A stretch of 64,000 nt of DNA from Clostridium sp. (GTDB taxonomy: Bacteria; Bacillota; Clostridia; Lachnospirales; Lachnospiraceae): the NCBI GenBank assembly GCA_023664775.1, contig JAMPEW010000001.1, positions 62,001 through 126,000 of the forward strand, read 5' to 3'. Positions 17,452 through 26,072 of the stretch are shown one piece after another. Within the stretch, counting starts at the first letter, position 1. Every line of letters starts with the position of its first letter. Position numbers and translations under genes: made by a program. The notes below the pieces were generated by a model, which was given only the letters and a program-made list of their open reading frames with translations, was not told the origin of the DNA and made no database searches.

Positions 17452-18246
17452 ATGAAGCATATAAAACATTATCTTGATGTAAGCCTGTATCATGTAAAGC
17501 TTGCTGTGCTCACAATGCTTGAATATCCTGCAAACTTTGTGGGCTGGCTTTTGTCAAATCCCATTCAGTTTATTTTGGGCTTTGCAACAATTAAATTTGT
17601 TGTTGCAAGCTTTGGCACAATCAACGGCTGGGACTACGGACACCTTGCATTTTTATATGGAATAGCAGTGATATCCCATGCCTTTTCCATGATATTTTTT
17701 GTGCAGGGCTGGTTTATGGGCGGATATGTTGTGCGAGGAGAGTTCGACCGGTTCATGCTTCGACCGTTAAGCGTGCTGTTTCAGTTTTTCTTTACGAGAT
17801 TTAATATCATAGGCATTACAGATTTAATTCCGGGAATCTGTGTGTTTGCCTATGGATGTCATAAGATACAGTTTCACTGGACGATAGAAGCTGTTATTGC
17901 GGTTATTCTGCTTATTACAGGGGCTACGCTTATCCGCGGAGGAATTTATATTATCATGGGTACATTTTCCTTTTGGACAAAAAACATGAATGATTTTGCA
18001 GGGTTTACACAGGAGTTTTTTGATAAGACAACCATGTACCCTCTTTCCATGTATCCGAGAATGATGCAGATAATACTTACTTATGTTATTCCCATTGGGT
18101 GGATAAGCTATTATCCTGCAAAGGATCTTTTGTCGGGCATAGGAACGGGCTCAGTTATTTCACTGATAATTGGAATTGTTACAATGACCTTGGCGGCGCT
18201 GTTTTTTAAGCGTGGACTTAGAAGCTATGAAAGTGCAGGCCAGTGA
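17452..18246 (+). CDS. ABC-2 type permease subunit (COG3694-like)
   Basis: A 264-residue membrane protein with about six helices, the second permease of the exporter. The conserved stretch GGYVVRGEFDRFMLRPLSV (near residues 90-108) is typical of this family, and so is the late PLSMYPRMMQIILTYVIP. It begins three bases after the first permease with GGAGG directly before, so synthesis of the two is probably coupled. The two permeases likely form a heterodimer with the ATPase at 18294. Confidence 0.84.
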   Translation: MKHIKHYLDVSLYHVKLAVLTMLEYPANFVGWLLSNPIQFILGFATIKFVVASFGTINGWDYGHLAFLYGIAVISHAFSMIFFVQGWFMGGYVVRGEFDRFMLRPLSVLFQFFFTRFNIIGITDLIPGICVFAYGCHKIQFHWTIEAVIAVILLITGATLIRGGIYIIMGTFSFWTKNMNDFAGFTQEFFDKTTMYPLSMYPRMMQIILTYVIPIGWISYYPAKDLLSGIGTGSVISLIIGIVTMTLAALFFKRGLRSYESAGQ

Positions 18247-18293
18247 TGCTATGCAAAAAACGATAAGCAGTATTTATTCACAGGGAGAACGAT

Positions 18294-19265
18294 ATGGACG
18301 CAATCGTAGTTGAAAATTTAATAAAGGAATATAAAATTGCCCAAAAGGAAAAAGGGCTTGCGGGCGCAATGAAAAATCTCGTTGTGAGAAAATATGAAAT
18401 ATTGCGTGCCGTGGACGACATAAGCTTCACAATCTCCAAGGGGGAGATAACTGCATTTATAGGACCAAACGGCGCAGGAAAAAGCACTACCGTAAAAATG
18501 CTGTCAGGCATACTGGTACCTACCTCCGGTGATATTTTAATTAACGGCAGAAATCCACAGAGGGAAAGGATCAGCGTCGTACAGGACCTTGGCGTTGTAT
18601 TCGGTCAAAGAACACAGCTTAACTGGGATCTTCGGCTGGGCGAAAGCTTCGAGCTGATGCGGCACATTTACAACATTCCGAAAGCCATGTACGAGGAAAA
18701 CCTGAAGGTGATGGATGACATACTTGGCATAGGAGAAATCATAAACATTCCCGTAAGACAGCTTTCTCTCGGACAGAGGATGCGGGGCGACCTTGTATCG
18801 GCAATGCTGCACTCACCGTCGGTGTTATTTTTGGATGAGCCGACGATTGGGCTTGATGTTGAGGGTAAGTATGCAATCCGAAAATTTATAAAGGAAATCA
18901 ACCGTGTCAAGGGAACCACCATAATACTTACCACGCATGATTTAGGGGATATAGAAGAATTATGTAAACGGCTTATTATCATAAACAAGGGAAAAATTGT
19001 GGAGGACGGACCACTTGAGGAGCTTGTAAACCGTATTGCGCCAAGCCGTAATCTTGTTGTAGAATATTATGATGAGAACTATGTCGAACATGAAAATGCA
19101 CAGATAATCAATGTGGAAGGAAATATTGTTACCTATCAGTTTTTAAAAAAGGACATTACAGGCGCAAGGCTGATTTGCGATATTTCCGACAGGGCTAAAA
19201 TAAAGGATGCAACCATAAAGGAAGTAAAGATTGATGACATAATCAGGATAGCATACAGGGGATAA
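18294..19265 (+). CDS. ABC transporter ATP-binding protein (COG4586-like)
   Basis: A 323-residue ATPase. Walker A is GPNGAGKST (near residue 62), the signature is LSLGQRMRGDL (near 152) and Walker B is LFLDEPTIGLD (near 175). About 90 residues follow the nucleotide-binding fold, as usual for this group, and may be regulatory. It completes the exporter formed with the two preceding permeases. Known relatives are uncharacterised exporters; no substrate clue is present nearby. Confidence 0.87.
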   Translation: MDAIVVENLIKEYKIAQKEKGLAGAMKNLVVRKYEILRAVDDISFTISKGEITAFIGPNGAGKSTTVKMLSGILVPTSGDILINGRNPQRERISVVQDLGVVFGQRTQLNWDLRLGESFELMRHIYNIPKAMYEENLKVMDDILGIGEIINIPVRQLSLGQRMRGDLVSAMLHSPSVLFLDEPTIGLDVEGKYAIRKFIKEINRVKGTTIILTTHDLGDIEELCKRLIIINKGKIVEDGPLEELVNRIAPSRNLVVEYYDENYVEHENAQIINVEGNIVTYQFLKKDITGARLICDISDRAKIKDATIKEVKIDDIIRIAYRG

Positions 19266-19291
19266 AGACTAGGAAAGGAAGGTAGTGTATT

Positions 19292-20608
19292 GTGGAGCAG
19301 ATGTCATTATTTGATTATGAACCGAAGCACATTCCGCTTGCAAGCAGACTCAGACCCAAAACCCTCGATGCATTTGTTGGACAACAGCACTTGCTTGGGA
19401 AAGGGAAAATACTAAGACAGCTTATAGAGAAGGACCAGGTATCCTCCATGATTTTTTGGGGACCGCCTGGCGTTGGAAAGACAACACTTGCAGGTATCAT
19501 CGCTGCAAGGACAAACGCAGATTTTATTAATTTCAGTGCTGTCACAAGCGGGATAAAAGAGATAAAGGATGTTATGAAAAAGGCGGAGGACAGTCAGAAA
19601 ATGGGTGTGCGGACCGTTCTTTTTATAGACGAGATACACCGCTTTAACAAGGCACAGCAGGATGCGTTTCTTCCCTTTGTCGAGAAGGGGAGCATAACGC
19701 TGATAGGCGCCACGACGGAAAATCCTTCCTTTGAGGTAAATGCGGCGCTTTTGTCAAGATGCAGGGTATTTGTCCTAAAGGCACTTGGGGAGGACGACCT
19801 GATTTTGCTGATAAAAAATGCTATAGCATCTTCAAACGGATTCGGAACGCAAGGCGTAAAAATTTCGGATGCCCACATAAAGACGATTGCCATATTTGCT
19901 GACGGTGATGCAAGAACTGCCCTTAACACCTTAGAGATGGTTGTATTAAATAGCGAGATAAGCGAGGACGGCTTTACCGTGACGGATGAGATTATGGAGC
20001 AGTGCATAGGAAAAAAATCCCTGCTGTATGATAAAAACGGCGAGGAGCATTACAATATGATTTCCGCACTCCACAAATCCATGCGCAACAGCGACCCTGA
20101 TGCTGCAATTTACTGGATGCTCCGAATGCTTGAGGGAGGGGAAAATCCACTTTACATAGCAAGAAGGCTGATACGGTTTGCAAGTGAGGACGTGGGAATG
20201 GCGGACAGCAATGCCCTTACGGTAGCGGTTGCCGCATATCAGGCGTGTCATTTTTTAGGGGTTCCCGAATGTGACGTGCATTTAACCCATGCTGTAACAT
20301 ATCTTGCAATGGCGCCGAAATCCAATTCGCTTTATACAGCCTGTGAGAGTGGTAAGCGCTCTGTCAGGGAGCATGGGGCGCAGCCGGTACCCCTGAATTT
20401 GCGCAATGGGGTGACGAAGCTTATGCAGGAGCTTGATTACGGAAAAGACTATGAGTATGCACACGATACGGAGGAAAAGCTTACCCGTATGCAGTGTATG
20501 CCTGAGGGCATGGAGGAGGAACGGTATTACTATCCTACAAAACAGGGGGATGAAAAGAAAGTCTTTGAGCGTTTGCAGGAAATACGTGAATGGAAACAGG
20601 AAAAATAA
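19292..20608 (+). CDS. rarA: Replication-associated recombination protein A (RarA/MgsA)
   Basis: A 438-residue AAA+ ATPase that acts at stalled replication forks. Near the N-terminus PLASRLRPKTLDAFVGQ is characteristic; Walker A is GPPGVGKTT (near residue 54), Walker B LFIDEIHRF (near 110), and the C-terminal half is the MgsA tetramerisation part. The start is taken as GTG 19292, with GGAAGG about ten bases upstream; ATG 19301 would leave almost no room for a ribosome binding site. The N-terminal EQMSLFDYE resembles a beta-clamp binding peptide (QxSLF). Confidence 0.92.
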   Translation: MEQMSLFDYEPKHIPLASRLRPKTLDAFVGQQHLLGKGKILRQLIEKDQVSSMIFWGPPGVGKTTLAGIIAARTNADFINFSAVTSGIKEIKDVMKKAEDSQKMGVRTVLFIDEIHRFNKAQQDAFLPFVEKGSITLIGATTENPSFEVNAALLSRCRVFVLKALGEDDLILLIKNAIASSNGFGTQGVKISDAHIKTIAIFADGDARTALNTLEMVVLNSEISEDGFTVTDEIMEQCIGKKSLLYDKNGEEHYNMISALHKSMRNSDPDAAIYWMLRMLEGGENPLYIARRLIRFASEDVGMADSNALTVAVAAYQACHFLGVPECDVHLTHAVTYLAMAPKSNSLYTACESGKRSVREHGAQPVPLNLRNGVTKLMQELDYGKDYEYAHDTEEKLTRMQCMPEGMEEERYYYPTKQGDEKKVFERLQEIREWKQEK

Positions 20609-20696
20609 TGGTAAAGTAATAGTAAAATAAAGCAAATTAGCGTATAATGTATGCGAAACATAGATTGTGGTAATGTTCAATTAAAGGAGGTCTTTT

Positions 20697-21344
20697 ATGG
20701 ATAAAAATGTTTTTAGAAATATGTCTTACGGAGTTTATGCAGTGACAACCATGGATGGTATGCGCCAGACGGGCTGTATTGCCAATAGCTGCATGCAGAT
20801 AACCTCGGAGCCTGCCGTTGTCGCAGTAAGCATCAACCATGATAACTATACAAATAAATGCATCAAGGAGTCAAAGAGCCTTGCCGTAAATATACTGACA
20901 GAAAATGCGGACATGACGCTGATTGGTAATTTTGGTTTCCAGTCAGGAAAGGATATCAACAAATTTGAAAATATACCCTTTGAATGGGCATATGGCAACC
21001 CTGTCTTAAAAGACAGTACATGTGGTTACTTTGCAGGCGATGTGATAGGAAGCTACGAGACAAGCACCCACACGGTATTTTTTGTGGAGGTTAAGGATGC
21101 CAAGGTTCTTGACGGAACGCCGATGACCTATGCATATTATCATAAGGTAAAAAATGGAAAAAGTCCTAAGAATGCACCGACCTATCTGCCTGAAGAAAAG
21201 GATGAAAAAGAGGCATCGGGCAAAAAATGGGTATGCTCCGTATGCGGATATATTTATCAGGGGGATGTTCCCTTTGAGGAGCTTTCAGAGGATTTTGTAT
21301 GTCCTGTATGCAAACAGCCCAAATCGGTATTTGAACAAAAATAA
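20697..21344 (+). CDS. Flavin reductase-rubredoxin fusion protein (high molecular weight rubredoxin type)
   Basis: A 215-residue redox protein. Residues 1-155 are an FMN-binding flavin reductase-like domain ([11 protein letters not shown], then [14 protein letters not shown]), and residues 170-213 are a rubredoxin with [12 protein letters not shown] and FVCPVCK, giving the two CxxC iron ligands. Such fusions pass electrons from NADH to diiron flavoproteins or other oxygen and peroxide scavengers in anaerobes. The partner flavoprotein is not adjacent. AAAGGAGG lies eight bases before the ATG, and a TATAAT (20643-20648) suggests its own promoter. Confidence 0.9.
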   Translation: MDKNVFRNMSYGVYAVTTMDGMRQTGCIANSCMQITSEPAVVAVSINHDNYTNKCIKESKSLAVNILTENADMTLIGNFGFQSGKDINKFENIPFEWAYGNPVLKDSTCGYFAGDVIGSYETSTHTVFFVEVKDAKVLDGTPMTYAYYHKVKNGKSPKNAPTYLPEEKDEKEASGKKWVCSVCGYIYQGDVPFEELSEDFVCPVCKQPKSVFEQK

Positions 21345-21371
21345 AACTATATTTGGCTAAGGAGAAACAAA

Positions 21372-21638
21372 ATGTATTATGTACCTGACGATACGACAGA
21401 ATGTGGTTATTATGAATGTGACTGCTGCAAAACAAGATTTCTTTCCCTTCAAAAGGAAAGTCAGATTGAGTGTCCGTACTGTGCGCAAGGATTAGACCTT
21501 GAGATCGGTCCTGATGAGGAGCTGTCCCCTGAAAATAAAAGCGCCAGACTCATAAAGGTAGTGTATGGCGAGGATGTAGAAAAAATGGACGCACTGCTTA
21601 GTCTTGCAATAACAGGAGGCAATTACGAATGGATTTAA
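21372..21638 (+). CDS. Small zinc-ribbon protein of unknown function
   Basis: An 88-residue acidic protein with a probable zinc ribbon: CDCC near residue 16 and CPYC near residue 36, about 16 residues apart. The C-terminal half (ARLIKVVYGEDVEKMDALL) looks helical. AAGGAG lies upstream of the ATG at 21372. It lies between the rubredoxin fusion and pheA and overlaps pheA by ten bases, so it is very probably cotranscribed, but neither neighbour explains it. I do not recognise a named family. Confidence 0.72.
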   Translation: MYYVPDDTTECGYYECDCCKTRFLSLQKESQIECPYCAQGLDLEIGPDEELSPENKSARLIKVVYGEDVEKMDALLSLAITGGNYEWI

Positions 21639-22525
21639 TGAAGGTGGCAGTTTTAGGACCAAAGGGAACCTTTAGCGACATGGCATTTTTGGAATATAGG
21701 CAGCTTATGAAGGAACACTCAGATAAAAAGGGAAAAAGCTGTGATATAGAGGCGGCGTATTACCCTAGCATTGATGAGGTTTTTAATGCTGTTTGTGATG
21801 AAAATGGAGACAGCAGATGTGAAATGGGAATCGTTCCCTTAGAAAATACCTTGGACGGATATGTGCAAAGAACCTTGGATTTGCTTCTTGAAAAGCAGGT
21901 ACGGATTATTGATGAGCATATGGTGCCCGTTCAATTTTCAGCAGTGGCGAATGTAGAAAAAATAGAGGATATTGACACGCTTTATGTGCAATTCAAGGCA
22001 AACGGACAGTGCAGAAGGTTTATTGCCTCTCTTGAAAACGTGAAAATCGTTACCACGGAAAGCAATATGGAATCCTATTACATGCTTGAGCATGTGGCAG
22101 GCAGGGCAGCGATTGTTCCAAGACATGTTGCACAGGAAGAAAAAAACGGTGCCTCAAACCGCATGGTTATAGAGGATATAACGGATGCAGCAAATAACCA
22201 TACAAGATTTATCGTGTTAAAAAGAGATGACAAAGTAAGCTTTAGTGGGTATTCTGACAAGGAAAAAATCAGAATACCGGTTTACATAATGCCAAAAGCA
22301 GACCGTCCCGGACTTTTGTATGAGATTTTAAAGGAGTTTTATGACAAGCAGATAAATCTTATATCCATTATGTCAAGACCTACAAAGCAGGAGCTTGGAA
22401 CCTATAATTTCTATATAGAGATAGACGCATATGCCGGACGGGTCAGCGGCATTAAGGAAGCACTTGCAAACATAAACAAATATAACGAAATAAAAATACT
22501 CGGCATTTATGAGGAAGAAGATTAG
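21629..22525 (+). CDS. pheA: Prephenate dehydratase PheA
   Basis: A 298-residue monofunctional prephenate dehydratase, which converts prephenate to phenylpyruvate for phenylalanine. The catalytic domain starts VLGPKGTFSDMAF and carries the family motif NNHTRFIVL (near residue 190). A C-terminal ACT domain (about 210-295), seen in GLLYEILKEFYDKQINLISIM-like sequence and SRPTKQELGTYNF, should bind phenylalanine as feedback inhibitor. ATG 21629 is chosen because GGAGG lies nine bases upstream; ATG 21638 is farther than usual. Confidence 0.92.
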   Translation: MDLMKVAVLGPKGTFSDMAFLEYRQLMKEHSDKKGKSCDIEAAYYPSIDEVFNAVCDENGDSRCEMGIVPLENTLDGYVQRTLDLLLEKQVRIIDEHMVPVQFSAVANVEKIEDIDTLYVQFKANGQCRRFIASLENVKIVTTESNMESYYMLEHVAGRAAIVPRHVAQEEKNGASNRMVIEDITDAANNHTRFIVLKRDDKVSFSGYSDKEKIRIPVYIMPKADRPGLLYEILKEFYDKQINLISIMSRPTKQELGTYNFYIEIDAYAGRVSGIKEALANINKYNEIKILGIYEEED

Positions 22526-22537
22526 CAGGAGGTAAAT

Positions 22538-23086
22538 ATGGAAGGTTTCAAGAGATACATAAACGACCTTAGAAGGGGTCACGGCATAAGGCTCATCATG
22601 CTTGTTTTGGGAGGCTTGCTTCTTGTGTTTCCCGGAACGGCACAAAAAACGCTTGCGAATATTATTGCAATTGCATTTGTGATAATGGGCGTGGTAAAAA
22701 TTTTAAGCTATTTTGGAAAGCCGAAGGAGGATGCCTATGGATATATGGAGTATAAGTCAAAATCCGTAATTGTTATCGGAATTTTATATATTGTTTTGGC
22801 GGCCCTTATTGCAAAGGTGCTTATATCAATCATACCAATACTGCTTGGAATTATTATTGCATTAAATGGGATTATTAAGCTGCAGTATTCCTTGGAGGTA
22901 AAGAAGAATATCCCTGACAGCAGATGGCAGCCTATGCTGCTTGCCGCTGTTATCATGCTTGCTGTGGGTGTTGTGATTTTATTAAATCCATTCAAGACAA
23001 ATAATCTGATTATAAGAATCATTGGTGGTATTCTTGTATTTGAAAGTATATTTGATTTAGCGGCAAGCTACAAATATGCAAAATAA
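22538..23086 (+). CDS. DUF308 (HdeD-like) membrane protein
   Basis: A 182-residue membrane protein with about six helices in pairs, an internally repeated layout typical of DUF308/HdeD proteins. The first pair starts HGIRLIMLVLGGLLLVFPG and a later pair is MLLAAVIMLAVGVVILLNPF; the second helix of a pair tends to end in a P-G or N-P turn. HdeD of E. coli is linked to acid resistance, but family function is generally unknown. It follows pheA by 12 bases with GGAGG before the ATG. Confidence 0.8.
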   Translation: MEGFKRYINDLRRGHGIRLIMLVLGGLLLVFPGTAQKTLANIIAIAFVIMGVVKILSYFGKPKEDAYGYMEYKSKSVIVIGILYIVLAALIAKVLISIIPILLGIIIALNGIIKLQYSLEVKKNIPDSRWQPMLLAAVIMLAVGVVILLNPFKTNNLIIRIIGGILVFESIFDLAASYKYAK

Positions 23087-23150
23087 ATTGATGTATTTCG
23101 TTGCATTTTTAATTTGACCTACAACTTGATAAGAATAAGGAGGCTTAAAA

Positions 23151-23594
23151 ATGGCTGTGGATGAAAATCAGGCAATTGGTCAGGTTATCCTTAGCGAAGA
23201 AAGTATCATTGCAAGACTAAAGGAAAAAGGCTTAAGGCTGACCGAACCGAGAAAACTTATTATCAATATAGTTGCAAATGAAGAATTTTCCTGCTGCAAG
23301 GAGGTTTATTTCCTTGCGCATAAGAGGGATTCCAATATAGGAATTGCCACGGTATACAGGATGATAAATATATTGGAGGAGATTGGTGCCATAAGCAAAA
23401 GAAATCTGCAAAAGACGGTCTGCACGGGAAGATGCTGTGATATGAAGGGAGGATGCACCGTTGTAACAAATAAGAGCAAGCAGATAATTTTGTCTGAGGC
23501 GGACATTGAGGAAGCACTGAAATACATAATGGAAAAAAACGGATATTCCAATGTGGATGAGATAAAGGCAGTCCTTGTGAACCAAGCCTTATAA
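23151..23594 (+). CDS. Fur-family-like transcriptional regulator lacking the usual metal-binding domain
   Basis: A 147-residue protein. Residues 20-90 form the winged helix of Fur proteins (RLKEKGLRLTEPRKLIIN, then IGIATVYRMINILEEIGAI with the TVYR signature). The C-terminal part differs: the expected HHHDH stretch and paired CxxC zinc ligands are absent, replaced by CTGRCCDMKGGC (four Cys near 99-110) and a helix. The next gene is mntP, a manganese exporter, so metal or redox sensing is plausible. Binding site and inducer cannot be seen. Confidence 0.78.
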   Translation: MAVDENQAIGQVILSEESIIARLKEKGLRLTEPRKLIINIVANEEFSCCKEVYFLAHKRDSNIGIATVYRMINILEEIGAISKRNLQKTVCTGRCCDMKGGCTVVTNKSKQIILSEADIEEALKYIMEKNGYSNVDEIKAVLVNQAL

Positions 23595-23644
23595 CATATC
23601 ATAACAGGAAAAGATACGGTAATGCGTAGAAGTTGATAAGGTTG

Positions 23645-23722
23645 TGTCAAGTTTTCTATGAAAACTTGACATGTAGCGTCGCCACTTTTGCGAAGCAAAA
23701 TTAGGATGTGGCGACGTTCAAA
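23645..23722 (+). repeat. Structured dispersed repeat in the mntP leader, copy 1
   Basis: First, TGTCAAGTTTTC and GAAAACTTGACA form a perfect 12-pair stem (23645-23671). Then CGTCGCCAC (23677-23685) pairs with GTGGCGACG (23708-23716), and inside it TTTTGC-GAA-GCAAAA forms a third hairpin. The last 35 bases (23688-23722) recur with one change at 53455-53489 in front of murD. The element ends in GTTCAAA directly before the mntP ribosome binding site. Confidence 0.8.
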
Positions 23723-23738
23723 AAAAGGAGTACATAAA

Positions 23739-24332
23739 ATGGGAATTGCAGAATTGTTTGTGCTTGCAATCGGGCTTTCGATGGATGCATTTGCTGTGTC
23801 TGTATGTAAGGGTCTTGAAACAAAAAAAATAACGATAAAGCAGATGCTGCTTGCTGGCGTATGGTTTGGCGGATTTCAAGCACTTATGCCTGCAATTGGC
23901 TACCTTCTTGGACAGGCATTTGCAGGAGCAATAAAAAAATATGACCATTGGGTTGCTTTTTTTCTGCTTGTATTTATTGGTGTTAATATGCTGAAGGAGG
24001 CAGCTTCTGCCGAGGATAGCTCTGACAAAAATGACGATGGGAACAGCGGCGGTAAGGATTGCTTTGGTGTAAAAACAATGTTTGTCATGGCAGTTGCCAC
24101 AAGTATAGATGCACTTGCCGTAGGCGTTACATTTGCATTCTTAAAGGTAAATATTATTGTGGCGGTAAGCTTTATCGGTGTTACAACCTTTGTATGTTCC
24201 TTTATCGGCGTAAAAATAGGAAATATATTTGGAGCAAAATATGAGAAAAAGGCACAAATGGTTGGAGGCATCATACTAATTTTAATCGGCTTAAAGATTC
24301 TGCTGGAGCATTTGGGCGTCCTTAATTTTTAG
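23739..24332 (+). CDS. mntP: Manganese efflux pump MntP
   Basis: A 197-residue membrane protein with six helices in two repeats. The conserved metal motifs are GLSMDAFAVSVCKG near the N-terminus and its repeat ATSIDALAVGVTFA (near residue 115). A charged loop with DSSDKNDDGNSG separates the halves. It exports Mn2+. ATG 23739 has AAAGGAG eight bases upstream; the longer frame from 23688 would translate the repeat and is not credible. I looked for the yybP-ykoY manganese riboswitch often found before mntP and did not find it. Confidence 0.92.
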   Translation: MGIAELFVLAIGLSMDAFAVSVCKGLETKKITIKQMLLAGVWFGGFQALMPAIGYLLGQAFAGAIKKYDHWVAFFLLVFIGVNMLKEAASAEDSSDKNDDGNSGGKDCFGVKTMFVMAVATSIDALAVGVTFAFLKVNIIVAVSFIGVTTFVCSFIGVKIGNIFGAKYEKKAQMVGGIILILIGLKILLEHLGVLNF

Positions 24333-24347
24333 ATATTGGAGCAAAAA

Positions 24348-25013
24348 ATGAAAACAATACTTATTATAGATGATGACGAGCATATTGGAAATATGCTTGA
24401 AGAAACGCTTAGCAGGGAAGGATATGGAACGCTTCGGGCTTATTCGGGAACGGAAGCCCTTTTGGTGCTTGAGGCAAGCCGTCCTGATTTGGTTTTGCTT
24501 GATTTGATGCTTCCGGGACAAAGTGGTGAGGCGGTATTAAAGAAGATTAAGAATATTCCTGTCATTGTCGTGTCTGCAAAGACCTGTGTGGACGACAAGG
24601 TGCAGCTTCTTCTTGACGGCGCTGTTGATTATGTTACAAAGCCCTTCGATATGGAGGAGCTTCTGGCAAGGATTACGGTTGCCCTGAGAAATTCGCAGAT
24701 TGCAGTACAAGGCGGCAAGCTCATATTTGAGGAAATCAGTCTTGACTGCATGGCGCATATAGCAAGCGTGGAGGGACAGACTGTTAAGCTTACAAAAACG
24801 GAATTTGCAATCTTAAAGCTTCTGATGAGCAATCCAAAACAGGTAATCGCCAAGTCGGTTATGCTTGATAAAATAAGCATGGAAACGCCTGACTGTGTGG
24901 AAGGCTCCCTGAAGGTGCATATCAGCAACCTTAGAAGAAAGCTGAAGGAGATAAACGGAAAGGATTATATTGAAGCAGTTTGGGGGATAGGCTTTAAAAT
25001 GAGGGAAACTTAA
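24348..25013 (+). CDS. OmpR/PhoB-family response regulator
   Basis: A 221-residue two-component regulator. The receiver domain has the acidic pair IIDDDEH, phosphorylation site LVLLDLMLPG (Asp near residue 49), and the switch residues in VSAK and TKPFD. The winged helix (about 125-220) carries TKTEFAILKLL and VHISNLRRKL with GIGFKM at the end. ATG 24348 has GGAG six bases upstream. The matching kinase is at 26955, with an ABC pair between them, as in antimicrobial-peptide resistance systems. Confidence 0.93.
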   Translation: MKTILIIDDDEHIGNMLEETLSREGYGTLRAYSGTEALLVLEASRPDLVLLDLMLPGQSGEAVLKKIKNIPVIVVSAKTCVDDKVQLLLDGAVDYVTKPFDMEELLARITVALRNSQIAVQGGKLIFEEISLDCMAHIASVEGQTVKLTKTEFAILKLLMSNPKQVIAKSVMLDKISMETPDCVEGSLKVHISNLRRKLKEINGKDYIEAVWGIGFKMRET

Positions 25014-25122
25014 CCATATCTTAACCGTTTCCTTAACCGCCTGCTTAACCCTTTTTTGATATACCATGGAATGTAAAGCACATTTTGTATTGTATAAGAA
25101 AGTTCTTTGGACCTTCTTATAC
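25010..25122 (+). promoter_or_regulatory. Phased TTAACC boxes and promoter region of the ABC operon (putative response regulator operator)
   Basis: TTAACC occurs at 25010-25015, 25021-25026, 25033-25038 and 25045-25050, spaced 11, 12 and 12 bases, that is, on one face of the helix. PhoB-family regulators bind such direct repeats. Downstream lies TATAAG (25093-25098), a possible -10 box, and an inverted repeat GTATAAGAA / TTCTTATAC (25092-25122). It precedes the ABC operon at 25158 and follows the response regulator gene. Confidence 0.55.
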
Positions 25123-25157
25123 GGCAGTGCTAAAACGTATCAAAGGAGGATAAGGAA

Positions 25158-26072
25158 GTGGAATATATTTTGCAGACAAATCATCTGTGTAAATATTACA
25201 GAAAATTTAAGGCGCTGAACCAGCTTAACATGAATGTTCCCAAGGGGGCAATTTATGGCTTTGTTGGTAAAAACGGCGCAGGAAAAACTACGCTTATACG
25301 TCTTATTAGTGGTCTTCAGCCTGTTACGTCGGGCGAATTTACCCTATATGGAAGAAAAAATCTTGACAGGGATATAAGCAAATCAAGAAAGCGTATGGGC
25401 GCTGTGGTTGAAACACCGTCCATATATCTTGACATGACGGCGGAGGATAATTTGAAGGAGCAGTACAGAAATTTGGGACTGCCCTCCTTTACCGATATTC
25501 CTGAGCTGCTTACTCTCGTGGGACTTGGCGAAACGGGAAGAAAAAAGGCAAGGAATTTCTCCCTTGGCATGAGGCAGCGGCTCGGCATAGCAATGGCGCT
25601 TGCAGGAAATCCTGATTTTCTTGTTTTGGACGAGCCGATAAACGGACTTGACCCACAGGGTATTATTGAAATACGGGAGCTTATTTTAAAGCTTAACAGG
25701 GAAAAGCAGATTACTGTGCTTATTTCAAGCCATATTCTTGACGAGCTTTCCAAGCTTGCAACACATTATGGATTTATCGATGGCGGAAGAATGGTAAAGG
25801 AGATAAGTGCCGAGGAGCTGGAGCAGGCATGCAGAAAATGTATGAGGGCTGAGGTTACCGATTTGCAGGTGCTTACACGTGTGCTTGACGAAATGCAGGC
25901 GGAGTACAGCGTGACCGATGACAGTCGGGCAGACATCTACGGTGAAGTAAATATTACAGAGCTTGTGCTTGCACTTGACAGGGAACACTGCGGGCTGCTT
26001 TCCCTGAAGGAGCATGACGAGAGCCTGGAGAGTTATTTTGTAAATCTTGTAGGAGGTGAGAGAAATGAGTAA
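25158..26072 (+). CDS. ABC transporter ATP-binding protein, bacitracin/lantibiotic-resistance (BcrA) type
   Basis: A 304-residue ATPase with Walker A VGKNGAGKTT (near residue 36), signature FSLGMRQRLG (near 132) and Walker B FLVLDEPINGLD (near 155); the variant INGLD is common in BcrA/NukF-like subunits. The GTG start has AAAGGAGGA eight bases upstream. Its permease overlaps the end by eight bases. Being enclosed by a response regulator and a kinase, the transporter probably answers to an envelope-active peptide. Confidence 0.86.
   Translation: MEYILQTNHLCKYYRKFKALNQLNMNVPKGAIYGFVGKNGAGKTTLIRLISGLQPVTSGEFTLYGRKNLDRDISKSRKRMGAVVETPSIYLDMTAEDNLKEQYRNLGLPSFTDIPELLTLVGLGETGRKKARNFSLGMRQRLGIAMALAGNPDFLVLDEPINGLDPQGIIEIRELILKLNREKQITVLISSHILDELSKLATHYGFIDGGRMVKEISAEELEQACRKCMRAEVTDLQVLTRVLDEMQAEYSVTDDSRADIYGEVNITELVLALDREHCGLLSLKEHDESLESYFVNLVGGERNE

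Noticed and set aside
23688-23738. N-terminal extension of MntP (MRSKIRMWRRSKK)
   Set aside because: It is translation of the structured repeat; the same extension appears before MurD. AAAGGAG before 23739 fixes the real start.
23595-23738. yybP-ykoY manganese riboswitch before mntP
   Set aside because: The conserved internal loops of that class are not seen; the stems present belong to the dispersed repeat.
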